The translations under genes and the position numbers were made by a program. Shown piece by piece: positions 17,817 to 26,874 of a stretch of 64,000 nt of DNA; position 1 is the stretch's first letter, and the number at the start of each line of letters is the position of its first letter. The notes under the pieces are model-generated. The model was given only the letters and a program-made list of their open reading frames with translations, had not been told where the DNA came from and did not search any database. Source of the stretch: Trichocoleus desertorum NBK24 (GTDB lineage: Bacteria > Cyanobacteriota > Cyanobacteriia > FACHB-46). The stretch lies in contig NZ_CP116619.1 in the NCBI RefSeq assembly GCF_030409055.1, positions 2,829,628 through 2,893,627 on the forward strand, written 5' to 3'.

Positions 17817-20573
17817 CTATAATGCTTCTCGTTCTACACGAATTAGGTTTTCGGTGACGTTCTCAAAGGTGTCATCGTGGCTGATGATGAAGAGTTGATG
17901 GAAGGATTTGATGTTGGCGATCGCTTCAGCCAATTGCTCTCGTCGCGATCGATCCATATTAGTTGTGGGTTCGTCAAAGAAGGCAACATCAATATCTGCC
18001 AAAACCTTCAGTAAGGCGAGACGCACCGCCAGGGCTGCGCACATTTGCTCTCCCCCTGATAAGCTCCTGAATGTGCGCCAGTAGCCACCTTCTTGAATGC
18101 GGATTTCGTAGTCACCTGTCCACTCCAGAGCTACATTCTGACGGTTGATTAGTTCGCGGAAGAGTTTGTCAGCCTCGCGGGAAATCTCCTCGATGTAGAA
18201 CTTGGTAATCCTTGGCCCTGCTTGGTTGTAGACTTGGCGAGCATCGCTGATAAACTGCTGCACTCGTTGCCGTTCTAACAAGTTAACTTGGGCCTGAATC
18301 CGCTGGTCTGCGATCGCTTGCAACTCTGCTAGCTGGTGCTCAATTTGATAGAGGAATTTCTGCTTTTGAGGCAACCCCCCCTCAATTTGATCTTTTTGGC
18401 TGCGAACAGCGTTGTAAGTGGCTTCAGCTTCTTGCAGATGTCGCGGGTCGTAGGTTTCTGCCAGTTGTGCTAACTGCGCCTGCACGATCGCTTGGTTGGT
18501 GGTTAAGGTGCTAAGTTGGGCGATCGCGGCCTCAAAATTTGCTTCTAGAGTCGGCAACTGCTCGGCATCTTTTTGATTTTGCAAGTACAAATCTCGCGCG
18601 GCCTGCTGCCTCACTTTTTGAGTTTTTTGCACTTCTATTTGGTCTGGCAGATCGACAAATTCTGCTAATTGAGCTTCTAGGTGAGTCACTGCTTGAGCAA
18701 CTTCCATCTGAGCTTGCTGAGCTTGGTCGTATTGCATCTGCAATTGGGTTTGCTGCTGCAACTCCTGCTGGCGAAGTTGGCTACGGCCTCTCGGATTACC
18801 TAGAGCAGCAACTTCAGCGGCAACTTCCAGCTTTTGTTGTTGCAAGGTTGCTTGGTTCGCAAGTTGAGTTTGTAAATGTTGAAGTTTGGCTTGCAGTTCA
18901 GCTGTCTCTTGTTGCAAAGCCGTCTGTTTGCCCAGCAAAGTTTCTAGCCCAGCCAAGTGTGTGCGCTGTTGATAGGCTGTTTCCAGTTGGCGTTTTACTT
19001 CCCTTAGCTGTTGCTCTAGTTTGCTGGCAGAAACCTGCTCCGATAAATCGCCTAGGATTTGCTGCAAGTTTTCGAGAATTTCGTTGTTCAGGTCTACTCC
19101 TGCCTGAAGTGTGGCTAAAGCAGAGTCTACCGAGGCGGCGAGCAAAGGTACCGATCGCTGAAGTTCTTGCAAACCCGCGATCGCAGTGGCAGCATCACTC
19201 AAATAGCGATCGCGTTGAGTTTCTCCATGAGAGACGATCTGGCTGAGGTCAGCTTCAAACTGTTTGGCAGCGGCAATGCGGCTGAGCTGTTCTTGCAGGC
19301 GATCGCGCTGTTGCTCCCAGGTAGGAATTTGTCCCAAAACAGCCTCAAAGCTACGAATTCGCTCGATTTCTGGACCCAAATGTTCCAATTCACCTTTTAA
19401 CTTGGCTAATTGCTTAGTGACGTTCTGCCGCTCTAACTCGGCGCTAAACAATTGTTGGAGTTGTTGGGCGATCGCTTCTTGGGCTTGCTCTAGCTCAGCT
19501 TGCTGCTGGATTAAGGGTTGCAGTTGCTCAATTTCTTGCTGGGCTGCGGTCAAGTTTTCGAGTTGCAGAGTCAGTTTAGTGAGCTTGGCTTGCGAGTTCT
19601 CCCAAGTCATTTGATAGCCTTGGCGCTGTTTCAGCAGAGCTTGCTGTTGTTTGCTTTGGCGATCCAGGGCTTGCAAGGCGGATTCTGCTTGCACAAAGGT
19701 TTGATAACCCGCTCGATTGGCTTCGCAGGTGGCTACTGCTTGCTTTGCCCGTTGGAGTGACTGCTCTAGCAACACATTGGTTTGGCGCTGTCCAGTCAAT
19801 TGCACTTGCAAAGTCGAGAACTGAACTTCCAGTTGCTGGATTTGGTGTGATTGAGCGGTGAGGCGATCTTTTTGGTGCTGGAGTTGCTCCAGTTGGGTTT
19901 GGAGTTGCTGTAAAGCAGTCTTATCTTTGGTTACTTCTTGCTGCAAATCAGCCCGTTGAGTGTGCAGCAAATCCCAATCGCGCAGGTTCTCGGTATAGTA
20001 CGCGATCGCCCGCTCTAGTTCTTGGACTTGCTGCTGAGCATATTTTTCTAGGTCTCGCGACTTTTCAAAAGCTTGTTTGTACTCATCCACGCGCAGGATG
20101 CGATCGAAGACTTTGCGCCGCTCGTCCGCCGCTTTCTTAAAGTCTTCGGTAAAGGTGCCTTGCGGAATGCCAATTGTGTCGGCAAACAATTTGGGCAAGT
20201 CAGTTTCTTTGGCAACGCCCAAATGCTCTTTCAGCCAGGGCAAGACATCACTGACATTCTTCAGGTCTAGCCGTTGGCGAATTTGTGGGTCAAAAATCTC
20301 ATAGCCCTTGCTGGTACAACGCTGCACGCGATAAGTGCGCCCATCCCCTCTGGAAGTAAAGGTGACACTGACTTGAGCGCTGGCTGCACCCCGACGGATT
20401 AATTCTTCTTTGGTATAACTGGAGTAGTTAAACAGCGCCCAAGCGATCGCCTCTAAAATGCTGGTTTTGCCTGCCCCATTCTCTCCACAAATCGCGTTGG
20501 TTCCGGGCTGAAACTCAAAGTAGCGATCGCTGTGGGCTTTAAAGTTTTTGAGACTAATCGAAAGAATTTCCAT
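17817..20573 (-). CDS. SbcC/Rad50-like ATPase lacking the zinc hook
   Basis: A 918-residue SMC-like protein. Walker A GENGAGKT is at residues 30-37, the ABC signature LSGGEQ at about 838-843, and Walker B with the D-loop (AFFDEPTTNMD) at about 864-875. Between them lie some 600 residues of Gln/Leu-rich coiled coil. The apex carries no CxxC; the only cysteines are isolated (ICGENG, QRCTSK, ATCEAN, EQMCAA). The zinc hook that dimerises Rad50/SbcC is therefore missing and a different apex or hinge must be used. It should act with the SbcD-like nuclease on DNA ends. A long hairpin sits directly upstream of its ATG. Confidence 0.9.
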   Translation of the reverse strand: MEILSISLKNFKAHSDRYFEFQPGTNAICGENGAGKTSILEAIAWALFNYSSYTKEELIRRGAASAQVSVTFTSRGDGRTYRVQRCTSKGYEIFDPQIRQRLDLKNVSDVLPWLKEHLGVAKETDLPKLFADTIGIPQGTFTEDFKKAADERRKVFDRILRVDEYKQAFEKSRDLEKYAQQQVQELERAIAYYTENLRDWDLLHTQRADLQQEVTKDKTALQQLQTQLEQLQHQKDRLTAQSHQIQQLEVQFSTLQVQLTGQRQTNVLLEQSLQRAKQAVATCEANRAGYQTFVQAESALQALDRQSKQQQALLKQRQGYQMTWENSQAKLTKLTLQLENLTAAQQEIEQLQPLIQQQAELEQAQEAIAQQLQQLFSAELERQNVTKQLAKLKGELEHLGPEIERIRSFEAVLGQIPTWEQQRDRLQEQLSRIAAAKQFEADLSQIVSHGETQRDRYLSDAATAIAGLQELQRSVPLLAASVDSALATLQAGVDLNNEILENLQQILGDLSEQVSASKLEQQLREVKRQLETAYQQRTHLAGLETLLGKQTALQQETAELQAKLQHLQTQLANQATLQQQKLEVAAEVAALGNPRGRSQLRQQELQQQTQLQMQYDQAQQAQMEVAQAVTHLEAQLAEFVDLPDQIEVQKTQKVRQQAARDLYLQNQKDAEQLPTLEANFEAAIAQLSTLTTNQAIVQAQLAQLAETYDPRHLQEAEATYNAVRSQKDQIEGGLPQKQKFLYQIEHQLAELQAIADQRIQAQVNLLERQRVQQFISDARQVYNQAGPRITKFYIEEISREADKLFRELINRQNVALEWTGDYEIRIQEGGYWRTFRSLSGGEQMCAALAVRLALLKVLADIDVAFFDEPTTNMDRSRREQLAEAIANIKSFHQLFIISHDDTFENVTENLIRVEREAL

Positions 20574-20584
20574 AAACTCAATTC

Positions 20585-20633
20585 TAGAGTTTGAATTTCG
20601 GCTTGGACTTGCTCACGGAAAATTCAAACTCTA
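20585..20633. repeat. 14-bp perfect inverted repeat before sbcC-like gene
   Basis: TAGAGTTTGAATTT (20585-20598) and AAATTCAAACTCTA (20620-20633) with a 21-base loop containing GGACTTGCTC. It lies between the cobO stop and the sbcC-like start, ending 11 bases before the ATG. No T tract follows on either strand, so it is not a simple terminator. Confidence 0.8.
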
Positions 20634-20637
20634 AAAT

Positions 20638-21297
20638 CTAAAATTCGATTCCTGGTTGAGCTTTTACACCTTGTTCCTTGAAGGGGTGCTTCACCAAAGT
20701 CATTTCAGTCACTAGATCTGCCCGCTCAATCAAAGCCGCAGGCGCACCCCGTCCCGTCAGAATGACGTGAGAATCCTCTGGTTTCTGCTCCAGACCTGCT
20801 AAGACATCCTCGACCGCTAAATATCCCAGCTTTAGAGCAATATTCACTTCATCGAGCAGCACCAAGCGAAATTCTGGATTACGGATATAGGTTAAAGCGG
20901 TATTCCAAGCTTCCTGAGCTTTTTGGATGTCGCGATCGCGGTCTTGAGTCTCCCAGGTGAAGCCCTCACCCATCGCATGAAATTCCAGTTGCTCACCCCA
21001 ATGGCTAAAAGCTGCTTTCTCCGCTGGCTCCCAAGCGCCTTTGATAAACTGCACGATTGCCACCTTGTAACCGTGACCGAGCGATCGCAGCACCATCCCC
21101 AAAGCAGCGGTAGTTTTACCCTTGCCGTTGCCCGTATTGACCACAATCAAGCCTTTTTCCAGCGATCGCTCAGCTAGGCGCTGTTCTTGCACTTCTTTGC
21201 GCCGTTGCATTTTCTGCCGATACTGGTCGTCTGTCAGGCCCGCTGCTTCGGGTGAAGCTGAGTCTGTAGCGGCTGAGGTGTCAAGATTTGGATTCAT
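20638..21297 (-). CDS. cobO: Cob(I)yrinic acid a,c-diamide adenosyltransferase
   Basis: A 219-residue enzyme of the CobO/BtuR/CobA family, which transfers 5'-deoxyadenosine from ATP to cob(I)alamin precursors. The family P-loop is GNGKGKTT (residues 56-63), followed by VAIVQFIKG, LVLLDEVNIAL and the late GRGAPAALIE and TEM.LVKHPF motifs. The N-terminal ~45 residues form a charged extension (KMQRRKEVQEQRLAERS) typical of this class. It is transcribed in the same direction as the sbcC-like gene, 64 bases downstream, with a hairpin between them. The small conserved gene upstream may share the transcript. Confidence 0.93.
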   Translation of the reverse strand: MNPNLDTSAATDSASPEAAGLTDDQYRQKMQRRKEVQEQRLAERSLEKGLIVVNTGNGKGKTTAALGMVLRSLGHGYKVAIVQFIKGAWEPAEKAAFSHWGEQLEFHAMGEGFTWETQDRDRDIQKAQEAWNTALTYIRNPEFRLVLLDEVNIALKLGYLAVEDVLAGLEQKPEDSHVILTGRGAPAALIERADLVTEMTLVKHPFKEQGVKAQPGIEF

Positions 21298-21378
21298 TGA
21301 ACTAGTTATCCGAAAGGCTCTGTAGCGATCTTAAAGTCTAAGTCGAAGCTCGGTGGAACGGTTGCTAATTTAACGAAC

Positions 21379-21684
21379 TTAATCGAAATCTCCCAAGCAG
21401 CCATCCCAAGGCTGCTCTTCTGAGCCTTCTGCTAAAGCTGCCATATCGCCGTTGTAGTGAGCGTTAATCGACATCGCTTTCTGTTGCAGTCGCTCTGGGA
21501 CATAACGCAAATCTACAGGCAAACCATGAGCTACTAGGAACTCAGCTAATTGCTCAGGATGCAGGTAAACACCCTCGGCATGTAGCCGTTTCAGCATGTG
21601 ACTAAAGCTATGCCAATGCTGCCGAGATGAAGAATGAGAAGTGGTGTGGTGCAATGCAGAAGGCAAGGCTGGAGGTGTAGGCAT
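21379..21684 (-). CDS. Conserved small cyanobacterial protein
   Basis: A 101-residue soluble protein. The first ~25 residues are Ser/His-rich and poorly ordered. The core (LKRLHAEGVYLHPEQLAEF, then GLPVDLRYVPERLQQKA, then SINAHYNGDMA) looks like a compact helical domain and the C terminus is acidic. It is probably a conserved protein of unknown function in cyanobacteria. It lies 82 bases upstream of cobO on the same strand. Confidence 0.7.
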   Translation of the reverse strand: MPTPPALPSALHHTTSHSSSRQHWHSFSHMLKRLHAEGVYLHPEQLAEFLVAHGLPVDLRYVPERLQQKAMSINAHYNGDMAALAEGSEEQPWDGCLGDFD

Positions 21685-21792
21685 GGCATGACCTCAGAAA
21701 CGGGCTGAGCAGTTAAATATGCCGTATTAGCTTTTTGATGAAGTTTTTTATGGCGTCGTCTCCAGTTTATCTTGTTTCTTCGCCTAATTTGC

Positions 21793-21820
21793 TTGACTAA
21801 AATAGAGCAGATATTGTAAT
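21793..21820 (+). promoter_or_regulatory. Sigma-70-like promoter
   Basis: TTGACT (21793-21798) and TGTAAT (21815-21820) with a 16-base spacer. Both hexamers match consensus at five of six positions. The nearest downstream gene begins about 870 bases away, which suggests a separate transcript or a very long leader. Confidence 0.5.
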
Positions 21821-22036
21821 GCTCAAGACGAAAAATCGTAAAGGAACGCCTTCAGGAGTGGCATACTCACCCAAGGGGTAGAGAAAGCCGTAAGAACCTG
21901 TACTTTGGGCAGGTCTGTTTGGGGAATCCCAGCAATTTCCGTACTTTTAATGAACTGATCTCAAACGTGGGTGTTAAACTGTAGCAGTTGGTGTTTGAGG
22001 TCGCGTATAAAGCCTTGAAACTCCTTTCCTTGGTCG

Positions 22037-22106
22037 GGTACCCGTGGAGACCACTTTGGTACCTGGAAATGAAATTGAAGCGGAAACGGCAGTGCGATCC
22101 CGCACT
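22037..22106 (+). ncRNA. Candidate structured RNA segment
   Basis: GGTACC (22037-22042) pairs with GGTACC (22058-22063), enclosing GTGG (22044-22047) paired with CCAC (22051-22054) around an AGA loop. A second hairpin, AGTGCG (22091-22096) with CGCACT (22101-22106), has the loop ATCC. The dense pairing downstream of a promoter-like pair suggests a folded transcript. Class unknown; existence as an RNA is inference. Confidence 0.3.
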
Positions 22107-22693
22107 ATCTTGGGCTGACCGTTGTGAAGCACCCAGTATGAGCTGATCGGCCTGTAACTACAAGGTTCGCGATTGCTAGTAGATACTCTTGCTGAGTCAG
22201 AGGATAAGCAATCCTATCTCTAGAAATAGTGGCGAACTGGGTCGATCGCGCTCCTTAGGTGGAGTCTTTTTGAATTAAATAGCTGGATTAATGGTTCTGA
22301 TGTTTTCAGATTTATCAGAGCTTTTAGTCAAGGGATATTGATCTGTACGATGTCCTTTTTCATCTGGCCTAGGGAATTCTGTGCCTAGGTTTAGCTGATG
22401 CAGCAAACATAAGTTTTGAGTCTGTGGAGTTCTGCCACTACTGGACAGAGCGACAGAATCGAATCTCTTGGTTGTTTGGGTACCTACTCACCTAAGCTCC
22501 GCCAATTTCGTTGACCTAATCGGATCACATGACTTTGAAAGTTTCTTTCAAGGTTGCAGATAAGAAAACCTAGTGGCGTTTGAGTTGATTGAACTGGGCT
22601 TCCTAGCTCGTGTCATCAACGGCGATCGCATTAGGTAGCTGCGTGTCCATTTCTCCTCTTCTTTATGCTTTTTGTTCTTTTTGGAGCGTACAA

Positions 22694-23899
22694 ATGTCGA
22701 AATTGCTCAGCCACAAAATCGCACCCGCCCCCATGCCTGCTGAAATCAGCGTCGTTGATTTAATCGACGGCTATTTCACCGCTTACAACTCCGCTCGCCT
22801 GCGCGAGATTTGTCACTTACTGAGCCAAGAAGTGATGCAGGAGGGCGTAACTGTTGGGGTGAGTTTGTCTGGCGCAATGACTCCAGCTGGGTTCGGAGTT
22901 TCAGTCCTGGCTCCCCTGATTCGGAATGGCTTTATTGACTGGATGATCAGCACGGGCGCTAATCTCTACCATGACATGCACTATGGTTTGGGGTTGAGCC
23001 TCTATTCCAGTAACCCCTTTTTGGATGACGTGAAACTGCGCCAAGAAGGCCGCATCCGAATTTACGATATTGTGTTTCACTACGATGTACTGCTGGAAAC
23101 CGACGCCTTCATTCGCGAGATTTTGCGGGCTGAACCGTTCCAAAAGCGCATGGGTACGGCAGAATTTCACCATTTGCTGGGCAAGTATGTCCGAGAAGTG
23201 GAGAAACAACTCGGTGTACAAAATTCTTGCTTGTTGGCAACCGCCTACGAATGCGGCGTTCCCATCTACACTTCTTCTCCCGGAGACAGCTCGATTGGCA
23301 TGAACGTAGCAGCTCTGGCGCTAGAAGGCTCCGAGTTGGTAATTGATCCTTCCTTGGATGTGAATGAAACCGCAGCGATCGCCTATGCCTCCAGGGAATC
23401 TGGCATCTCTGGCGTAGAGGGCAAGAGTGCAGCGGTAATCATTGGCGGTGGCAGTCCTAAGAACTTCCTCTTGCAAACGCAACCTCAACTGCATGAAGTG
23501 TTGGGTTTAGAGGAACGCGGCCACGACTACTTCATCCAAATCACGGATGCTCGCCCAGATACAGGTGGTCTTTCCGGGGCTACTCCTAGCGAAGCCGTGA
23601 GTTGGGGCAAAGTTGACCCGGATGAACTGCCCAGCACCATTGTTTGCTACACCGACAGCACGATCGCGCTACCCATCATGACCGCTTATGTCATCAACCA
23701 ATGTGCGCCTCGTTCACTCAAGCGACTCTACGATCGCCGGGAAGAAATGCTGGCAAAACTGAAGGCTGACTACTTGGCAGCAAAAGCAGAATCGGCAACG
23801 GAGCGATCGCTGGTCGCCGTGGCTGAGACCATCAAGAGCGAAGCAGCCAAGCGCGAACCTGTGGCGACCTATCCTTGCGGCACTCCGATTCGCAAATAA
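22694..23899 (+). CDS. Deoxyhypusine synthase-like (polyamine) enzyme
   Basis: A 401-residue member of the deoxyhypusine synthase fold. The catalytic lysine motif EAVSWGKV is present (Lys306), with NAD-contact segments such as [24 protein letters not shown] and [10 protein letters not shown]. Bacteria have no eIF5A, so the likely reaction is aminobutyl transfer to a small diamine (homospermidine synthesis); this is family knowledge and inference. ATG at 22694 has GGAG eight bases upstream; the frame extends 28 codons further but without support. It is preceded by a 1-kb non-coding region and followed by a strong terminator, so it is probably monocistronic. Confidence 0.88.
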   Translation: MSKLLSHKIAPAPMPAEISVVDLIDGYFTAYNSARLREICHLLSQEVMQEGVTVGVSLSGAMTPAGFGVSVLAPLIRNGFIDWMISTGANLYHDMHYGLGLSLYSSNPFLDDVKLRQEGRIRIYDIVFHYDVLLETDAFIREILRAEPFQKRMGTAEFHHLLGKYVREVEKQLGVQNSCLLATAYECGVPIYTSSPGDSSIGMNVAALALEGSELVIDPSLDVNETAAIAYASRESGISGVEGKSAAVIIGGGSPKNFLLQTQPQLHEVLGLEERGHDYFIQITDARPDTGGLSGATPSEAVSWGKVDPDELPSTIVCYTDSTIALPIMTAYVINQCAPRSLKRLYDRREEMLAKLKADYLAAKAESATERSLVAVAETIKSEAAKREPVATYPCGTPIRK

Positions 23900-23936
23900 A
23901 CGTCACTTTTAAGTGAACGTCTTCACTCAAATTAGC

Positions 23937-23965
23937 TCCCCCTGACTTCGGTGAGGGGGATTTTT
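23937..23965 (+). terminator. Rho-independent terminator with TTCG loop
   Basis: TCCCCCTGAC (23937-23946) pairs with GTGAGGGGGA (23951-23960), with one mismatch and a stable TTCG tetraloop, followed by TTTTT. It separates the polyamine gene from the acetyl-CoA synthetase gene. Confidence 0.92.
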
Positions 23966-24088
23966 GTTGTCAGGGAAAAATAGCGATCGCTGTTTTAGCT
24001 CTGCTTCAGCAAGCACTTAAACAAAATCAAGATATAGTTCTGCCCAACTGACCCAAGAACGAGTATCGTTTTTGGAGGAGCCGTCCTG

Positions 24089-26077
24089 GTGATAGAAAGA
24101 GCTATGTCAGAATCCACGATTGAATCCATTCTTCAAGAAAAGCGCCTATTTCAGCCTGCGGCTGAGTTCTCTCAAAAAGCTCAGATCAAGAGCCTGGAAG
24201 ACTACCAGCAACTCTACGATCGCGCCAAGGCTGACCCAGAAAAGTTTTGGGCCGAGCTAGCCGAGCAGGAATTGCACTGGTTTCAGAAGTGGGATCAAGT
24301 GCTGGATTGGCAGCCTCCCTTCGCCAAGTGGTTTGTGGGTGGCAAAATCAACATCTCTTATAACTGCCTCGATCGCCACTTGACCACCTGGCGACGCAAC
24401 AAGGCCGCTTTGATTTGGGAAGGAGAACCGGGAGATTCACGCACGCTCACCTATGCCCAACTGCATCGAGAAGTGTGTCAGTTCGCCAATGCCCTGAAGC
24501 ATTTAGGGGTGGAGAAGGGCGATCGCGTGGGTATCTACATGCCGATGATCCCGGAAGCAGCGATCGCGATGTTGGCTTGTGCGCGGATTGGCGCGGCTCA
24601 CACGGTCGTGTTTGGTGGCTTTAGTGCTGAGGCATTACGCGATCGCTTGGTCGATGGTCAAGTCAAAGTAGTCGTCACAGCCGATGGTGGCTGGCGCAAA
24701 GACGCGATCGTGCCGCTGAAAACTCAAGTGGATAAAGCCTTAGCCGATGGTGCGGCTCCCAGTGTCGAGAATGTGCTGGTGGTGCGCCGAACTGGGCAAG
24801 ACATCCCCATGCAACTCGGCGGTCGAGATCATTGGTGGCATGAGTTGCAGCCGCAAATGTCCGCCGATTGCCCCGCGGAACCGATGGAAAGCGAAGATTT
24901 GCTGTTTATCCTCTACACCTCAGGCAGTACAGGCAAACCGAAGGGCGTGGTGCATACCACAGGCGGCTACAACCTCTACACCCACATGACCACCAAGTGG
25001 ATCTTTGATCTGCAAGACACAGATGTGTATTGGTGTACCGCTGATGTGGGCTGGATTACGGGACACAGCTACATTGTCTATGGCCCACTTTCCAACGGTG
25101 CCACGACGCTGATGTATGAAGGGGCACCCCGCGCCTCAAATCCTGGCTGCTTCTGGGATGTGATTCAAAAACATGGGGTCAATGTCTTTTATACCGCACC
25201 CACCGCGATTCGCGCCTTTATCAAGATGGGCGAAGACATACCGAAAGCACGGGATCTTTCCTCTTTGCGCTTGTTGGGCACTGTGGGAGAACCCATCAAC
25301 CCCAAAGCTTGGATGTGGTACCACCGGGTGATTGGCGGTGAGCGCTGCCCCATTGTAGATACTTGGTGGCAAACCGAAACCGGGGGCATTATGATCACAC
25401 CTCTGCCCGGTGCGATCGCCACTAAACCAGGCTCAGCGACCCTGCCTTTCCCTGGCATCTTGGCAGATGTAGTGAACCTAGAAGGCGAATCCGTCGGCAC
25501 TAACCAGGGCGGCTACCTAGCAGTACGGCATCCCTGGCCCGGAATGATGCGGACGGTGTACGGCGATCCCGATCGCTTCCGCAAAACTTACTGGGAACAC
25601 ATCCCCCCCAAAGATGGCAAATACATCTACTTCGCAGGCGACGGTGCACGACGCGATGAAGATGGCTACTACTGGGTGATGGGCCGTGTCGATGACGTGA
25701 TCAACGTAGCAGGGCACCGTCTAGGCACAATGGAGATTGAATCGGCATTGGTTTCACACCCTGCCGTGGCTGAAGCTGCGGTGGTCGGCAAACCCGATGA
25801 AGTCAAAGGGCAAGATATTGTGGCTTTCGTCACCTTAGAAGGGGGTCACACGGGCAGTGATGCTCTGAAAGCAGAACTAAAGCAACACGTGGGCCAAGAA
25901 ATCGGCGCGATTGCCCGTCCCGGAGATATCCGCTTTGCCGATGCCCTCCCCAAGACGCGATCGGGCAAAATTATGCGGCGCTTGCTACGAGATCTCGCCA
26001 GTGGTAATGCCGTATCGGGAGATACTTCCACCCTGGAAGATCGCAACGTCCTAGAAGCCCTCCGGGATGAGGGTTAA
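24089..26077 (+). CDS. acs: Acetyl-CoA synthetase (AMP-forming)
   Basis: A 662-residue enzyme converting acetate, ATP and CoA to acetyl-CoA. Family motifs: the adenylate P-loop-like [31 protein letters not shown], the [19 protein letters not shown] hinge, and the C-terminal [14 protein letters not shown] whose Lys is the site of regulatory acetylation in other bacteria. Full length compared with the family (~650). GTG at 24089 is favoured by GGAGGAG eight bases upstream; an ATG at 24104 is the alternative. Monocistronic between a terminator and a hairpin repeat. Confidence 0.96.
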   Translation: MIERAMSESTIESILQEKRLFQPAAEFSQKAQIKSLEDYQQLYDRAKADPEKFWAELAEQELHWFQKWDQVLDWQPPFAKWFVGGKINISYNCLDRHLTTWRRNKAALIWEGEPGDSRTLTYAQLHREVCQFANALKHLGVEKGDRVGIYMPMIPEAAIAMLACARIGAAHTVVFGGFSAEALRDRLVDGQVKVVVTADGGWRKDAIVPLKTQVDKALADGAAPSVENVLVVRRTGQDIPMQLGGRDHWWHELQPQMSADCPAEPMESEDLLFILYTSGSTGKPKGVVHTTGGYNLYTHMTTKWIFDLQDTDVYWCTADVGWITGHSYIVYGPLSNGATTLMYEGAPRASNPGCFWDVIQKHGVNVFYTAPTAIRAFIKMGEDIPKARDLSSLRLLGTVGEPINPKAWMWYHRVIGGERCPIVDTWWQTETGGIMITPLPGAIATKPGSATLPFPGILADVVNLEGESVGTNQGGYLAVRHPWPGMMRTVYGDPDRFRKTYWEHIPPKDGKYIYFAGDGARRDEDGYYWVMGRVDDVINVAGHRLGTMEIESALVSHPAVAEAAVVGKPDEVKGQDIVAFVTLEGGHTGSDALKAELKQHVGQEIGAIARPGDIRFADALPKTRSGKIMRRLLRDLASGNAVSGDTSTLEDRNVLEALRDEG

Positions 26078-26091
26078 CTAGGATGACCTAA

Positions 26092-26165
26092 CCCCCAGCC
26101 CCTTCCCTACAGGGAAGGGGAGACAGATTCAAAGTCCCTCGCCGAAGCGGAGATGGGTTTGGGGA
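26092..26165. repeat. Cyanobacterial interspersed hairpin repeat
   Basis: CCCCTTCCC (26099-26107) and GGGAAGGGG (26112-26120) form a perfect 9-bp stem with loop TACA, flanked by AACCCCCAG and followed by a GGGTTTGGGGAGAGG-like end. Elements of this type are scattered in many cyanobacterial genomes. It lies between two convergent genes and may double as a bidirectional terminator. Confidence 0.75.
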
Positions 26166-26182
26166 GAGGTCTCGATTTTACC

Positions 26183-26827
26183 CTAAACCCGCTGAGCAAT
26201 CACGGCATAAAAGGGATCGCCCCCTGCAACACCAAGCATTTGCAAGAAGCTGGGTACTTGTGCCCGTCGAGCGATCGCTTCTGGTTCCGAAAATCCAGGT
26301 ATAGATGTGAAGTAGCGCTTCACCAGTTCTACCCGGTACTCCTCTGAGTTATCTCGCCAAGCCTGAATTGCCTTTTGGTAAAACATGCGATTAGAAAAAC
26401 TGACGATCGCAATGCCTCCGGGCTTGAGAACGCGATGAATCTCAGTGAAGATCGCTTCGGGATACTGCAAGTACTGCACAGAAACCGTATTGAGCACCGC
26501 ATCAAACGATTGGTCGGGTAGCGGCAGTTTCGGTTCCTGGTTGAGGTCTTGGGTAAAGCAGTGATTCAGGCGGGGATTGCGGGCTAACTCTTCGGCGTTG
26601 AGTCCATGCCCCTCGACGTGAGCAAATTCGATCTCATCCGGTAGATGGGAAACCCAACTGCTCATCAAATCCAAGATGCGCGTCTGAGGCTTCAACCGTT
26701 CGCGATACAAATCGGTGAGCTGCTGGATGAATCCTTCGTCTACGTGAGTGACAAAACGGGGCAGACCATAAAATACCGTATCTTCGGTGGGGTCTAGCTT
26801 GGTGCGATCGCTGGGTTGAAGGGGCAT
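26183..26827 (-). CDS. SAM-dependent methyltransferase
   Basis: A 214-residue class I methyltransferase. Motif I is degenerate (RILDLMSSWVSHLP in place of a Gly-rich loop). Then come GHGLNAEEL, motif IV (FDAVLNTVSVQYLQYPE) and VLKPGGIAIVSFSNRMF. The altered motif I is typical of a subgroup found in cyanobacteria and plastids. Substrate unknown. It starts at ATG and lies 47 bases downstream of the TPR gene in the same direction, so the two may be co-transcribed. Confidence 0.85.
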   Translation of the reverse strand: MPLQPSDRTKLDPTEDTVFYGLPRFVTHVDEGFIQQLTDLYRERLKPQTRILDLMSSWVSHLPDEIEFAHVEGHGLNAEELARNPRLNHCFTQDLNQEPKLPLPDQSFDAVLNTVSVQYLQYPEAIFTEIHRVLKPGGIAIVSFSNRMFYQKAIQAWRDNSEEYRVELVKRYFTSIPGFSEPEAIARRAQVPSFLQMLGVAGGDPFYAVIAQRV

Positions 26828-26874
26828 GATGTCGGCGGGAATGTTCTCTACTTCCCAAATTTTAATGAAGAAAC

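Larger units (their letters stand above)
21685..22693. other. 1-kb non-coding region, possible structured RNA
   Basis: No credible reading frame was found in either strand over 1009 bases. It contains a promoter-like pair at 21793-21820, a compound hairpin at 22037-22063, a 6-bp stem with a 4-base loop at 22091-22106, a weak terminator-like stem plus T5 at 22251-22271, and CCTAGG repeats forming a stem near 22367-22386. I checked for the core motifs of RNase P RNA, tmRNA and SRP RNA and did not see them. It may be a long leader of the downstream gene, an independent ncRNA, or both. Confidence 0.5.

Noticed and set aside
18539-19246. 235-codon plus-strand frame antisense to sbcC
   Set aside because: Compositional shadow of the Gln/Leu-rich coiled coil on the opposite strand; no ribosome-binding site or recognisable domain.
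22160-22190. GGTTCGCGATTGC resembling a tRNA T-loop
   Set aside because: No acceptor, D or anticodon stem can be built around it.
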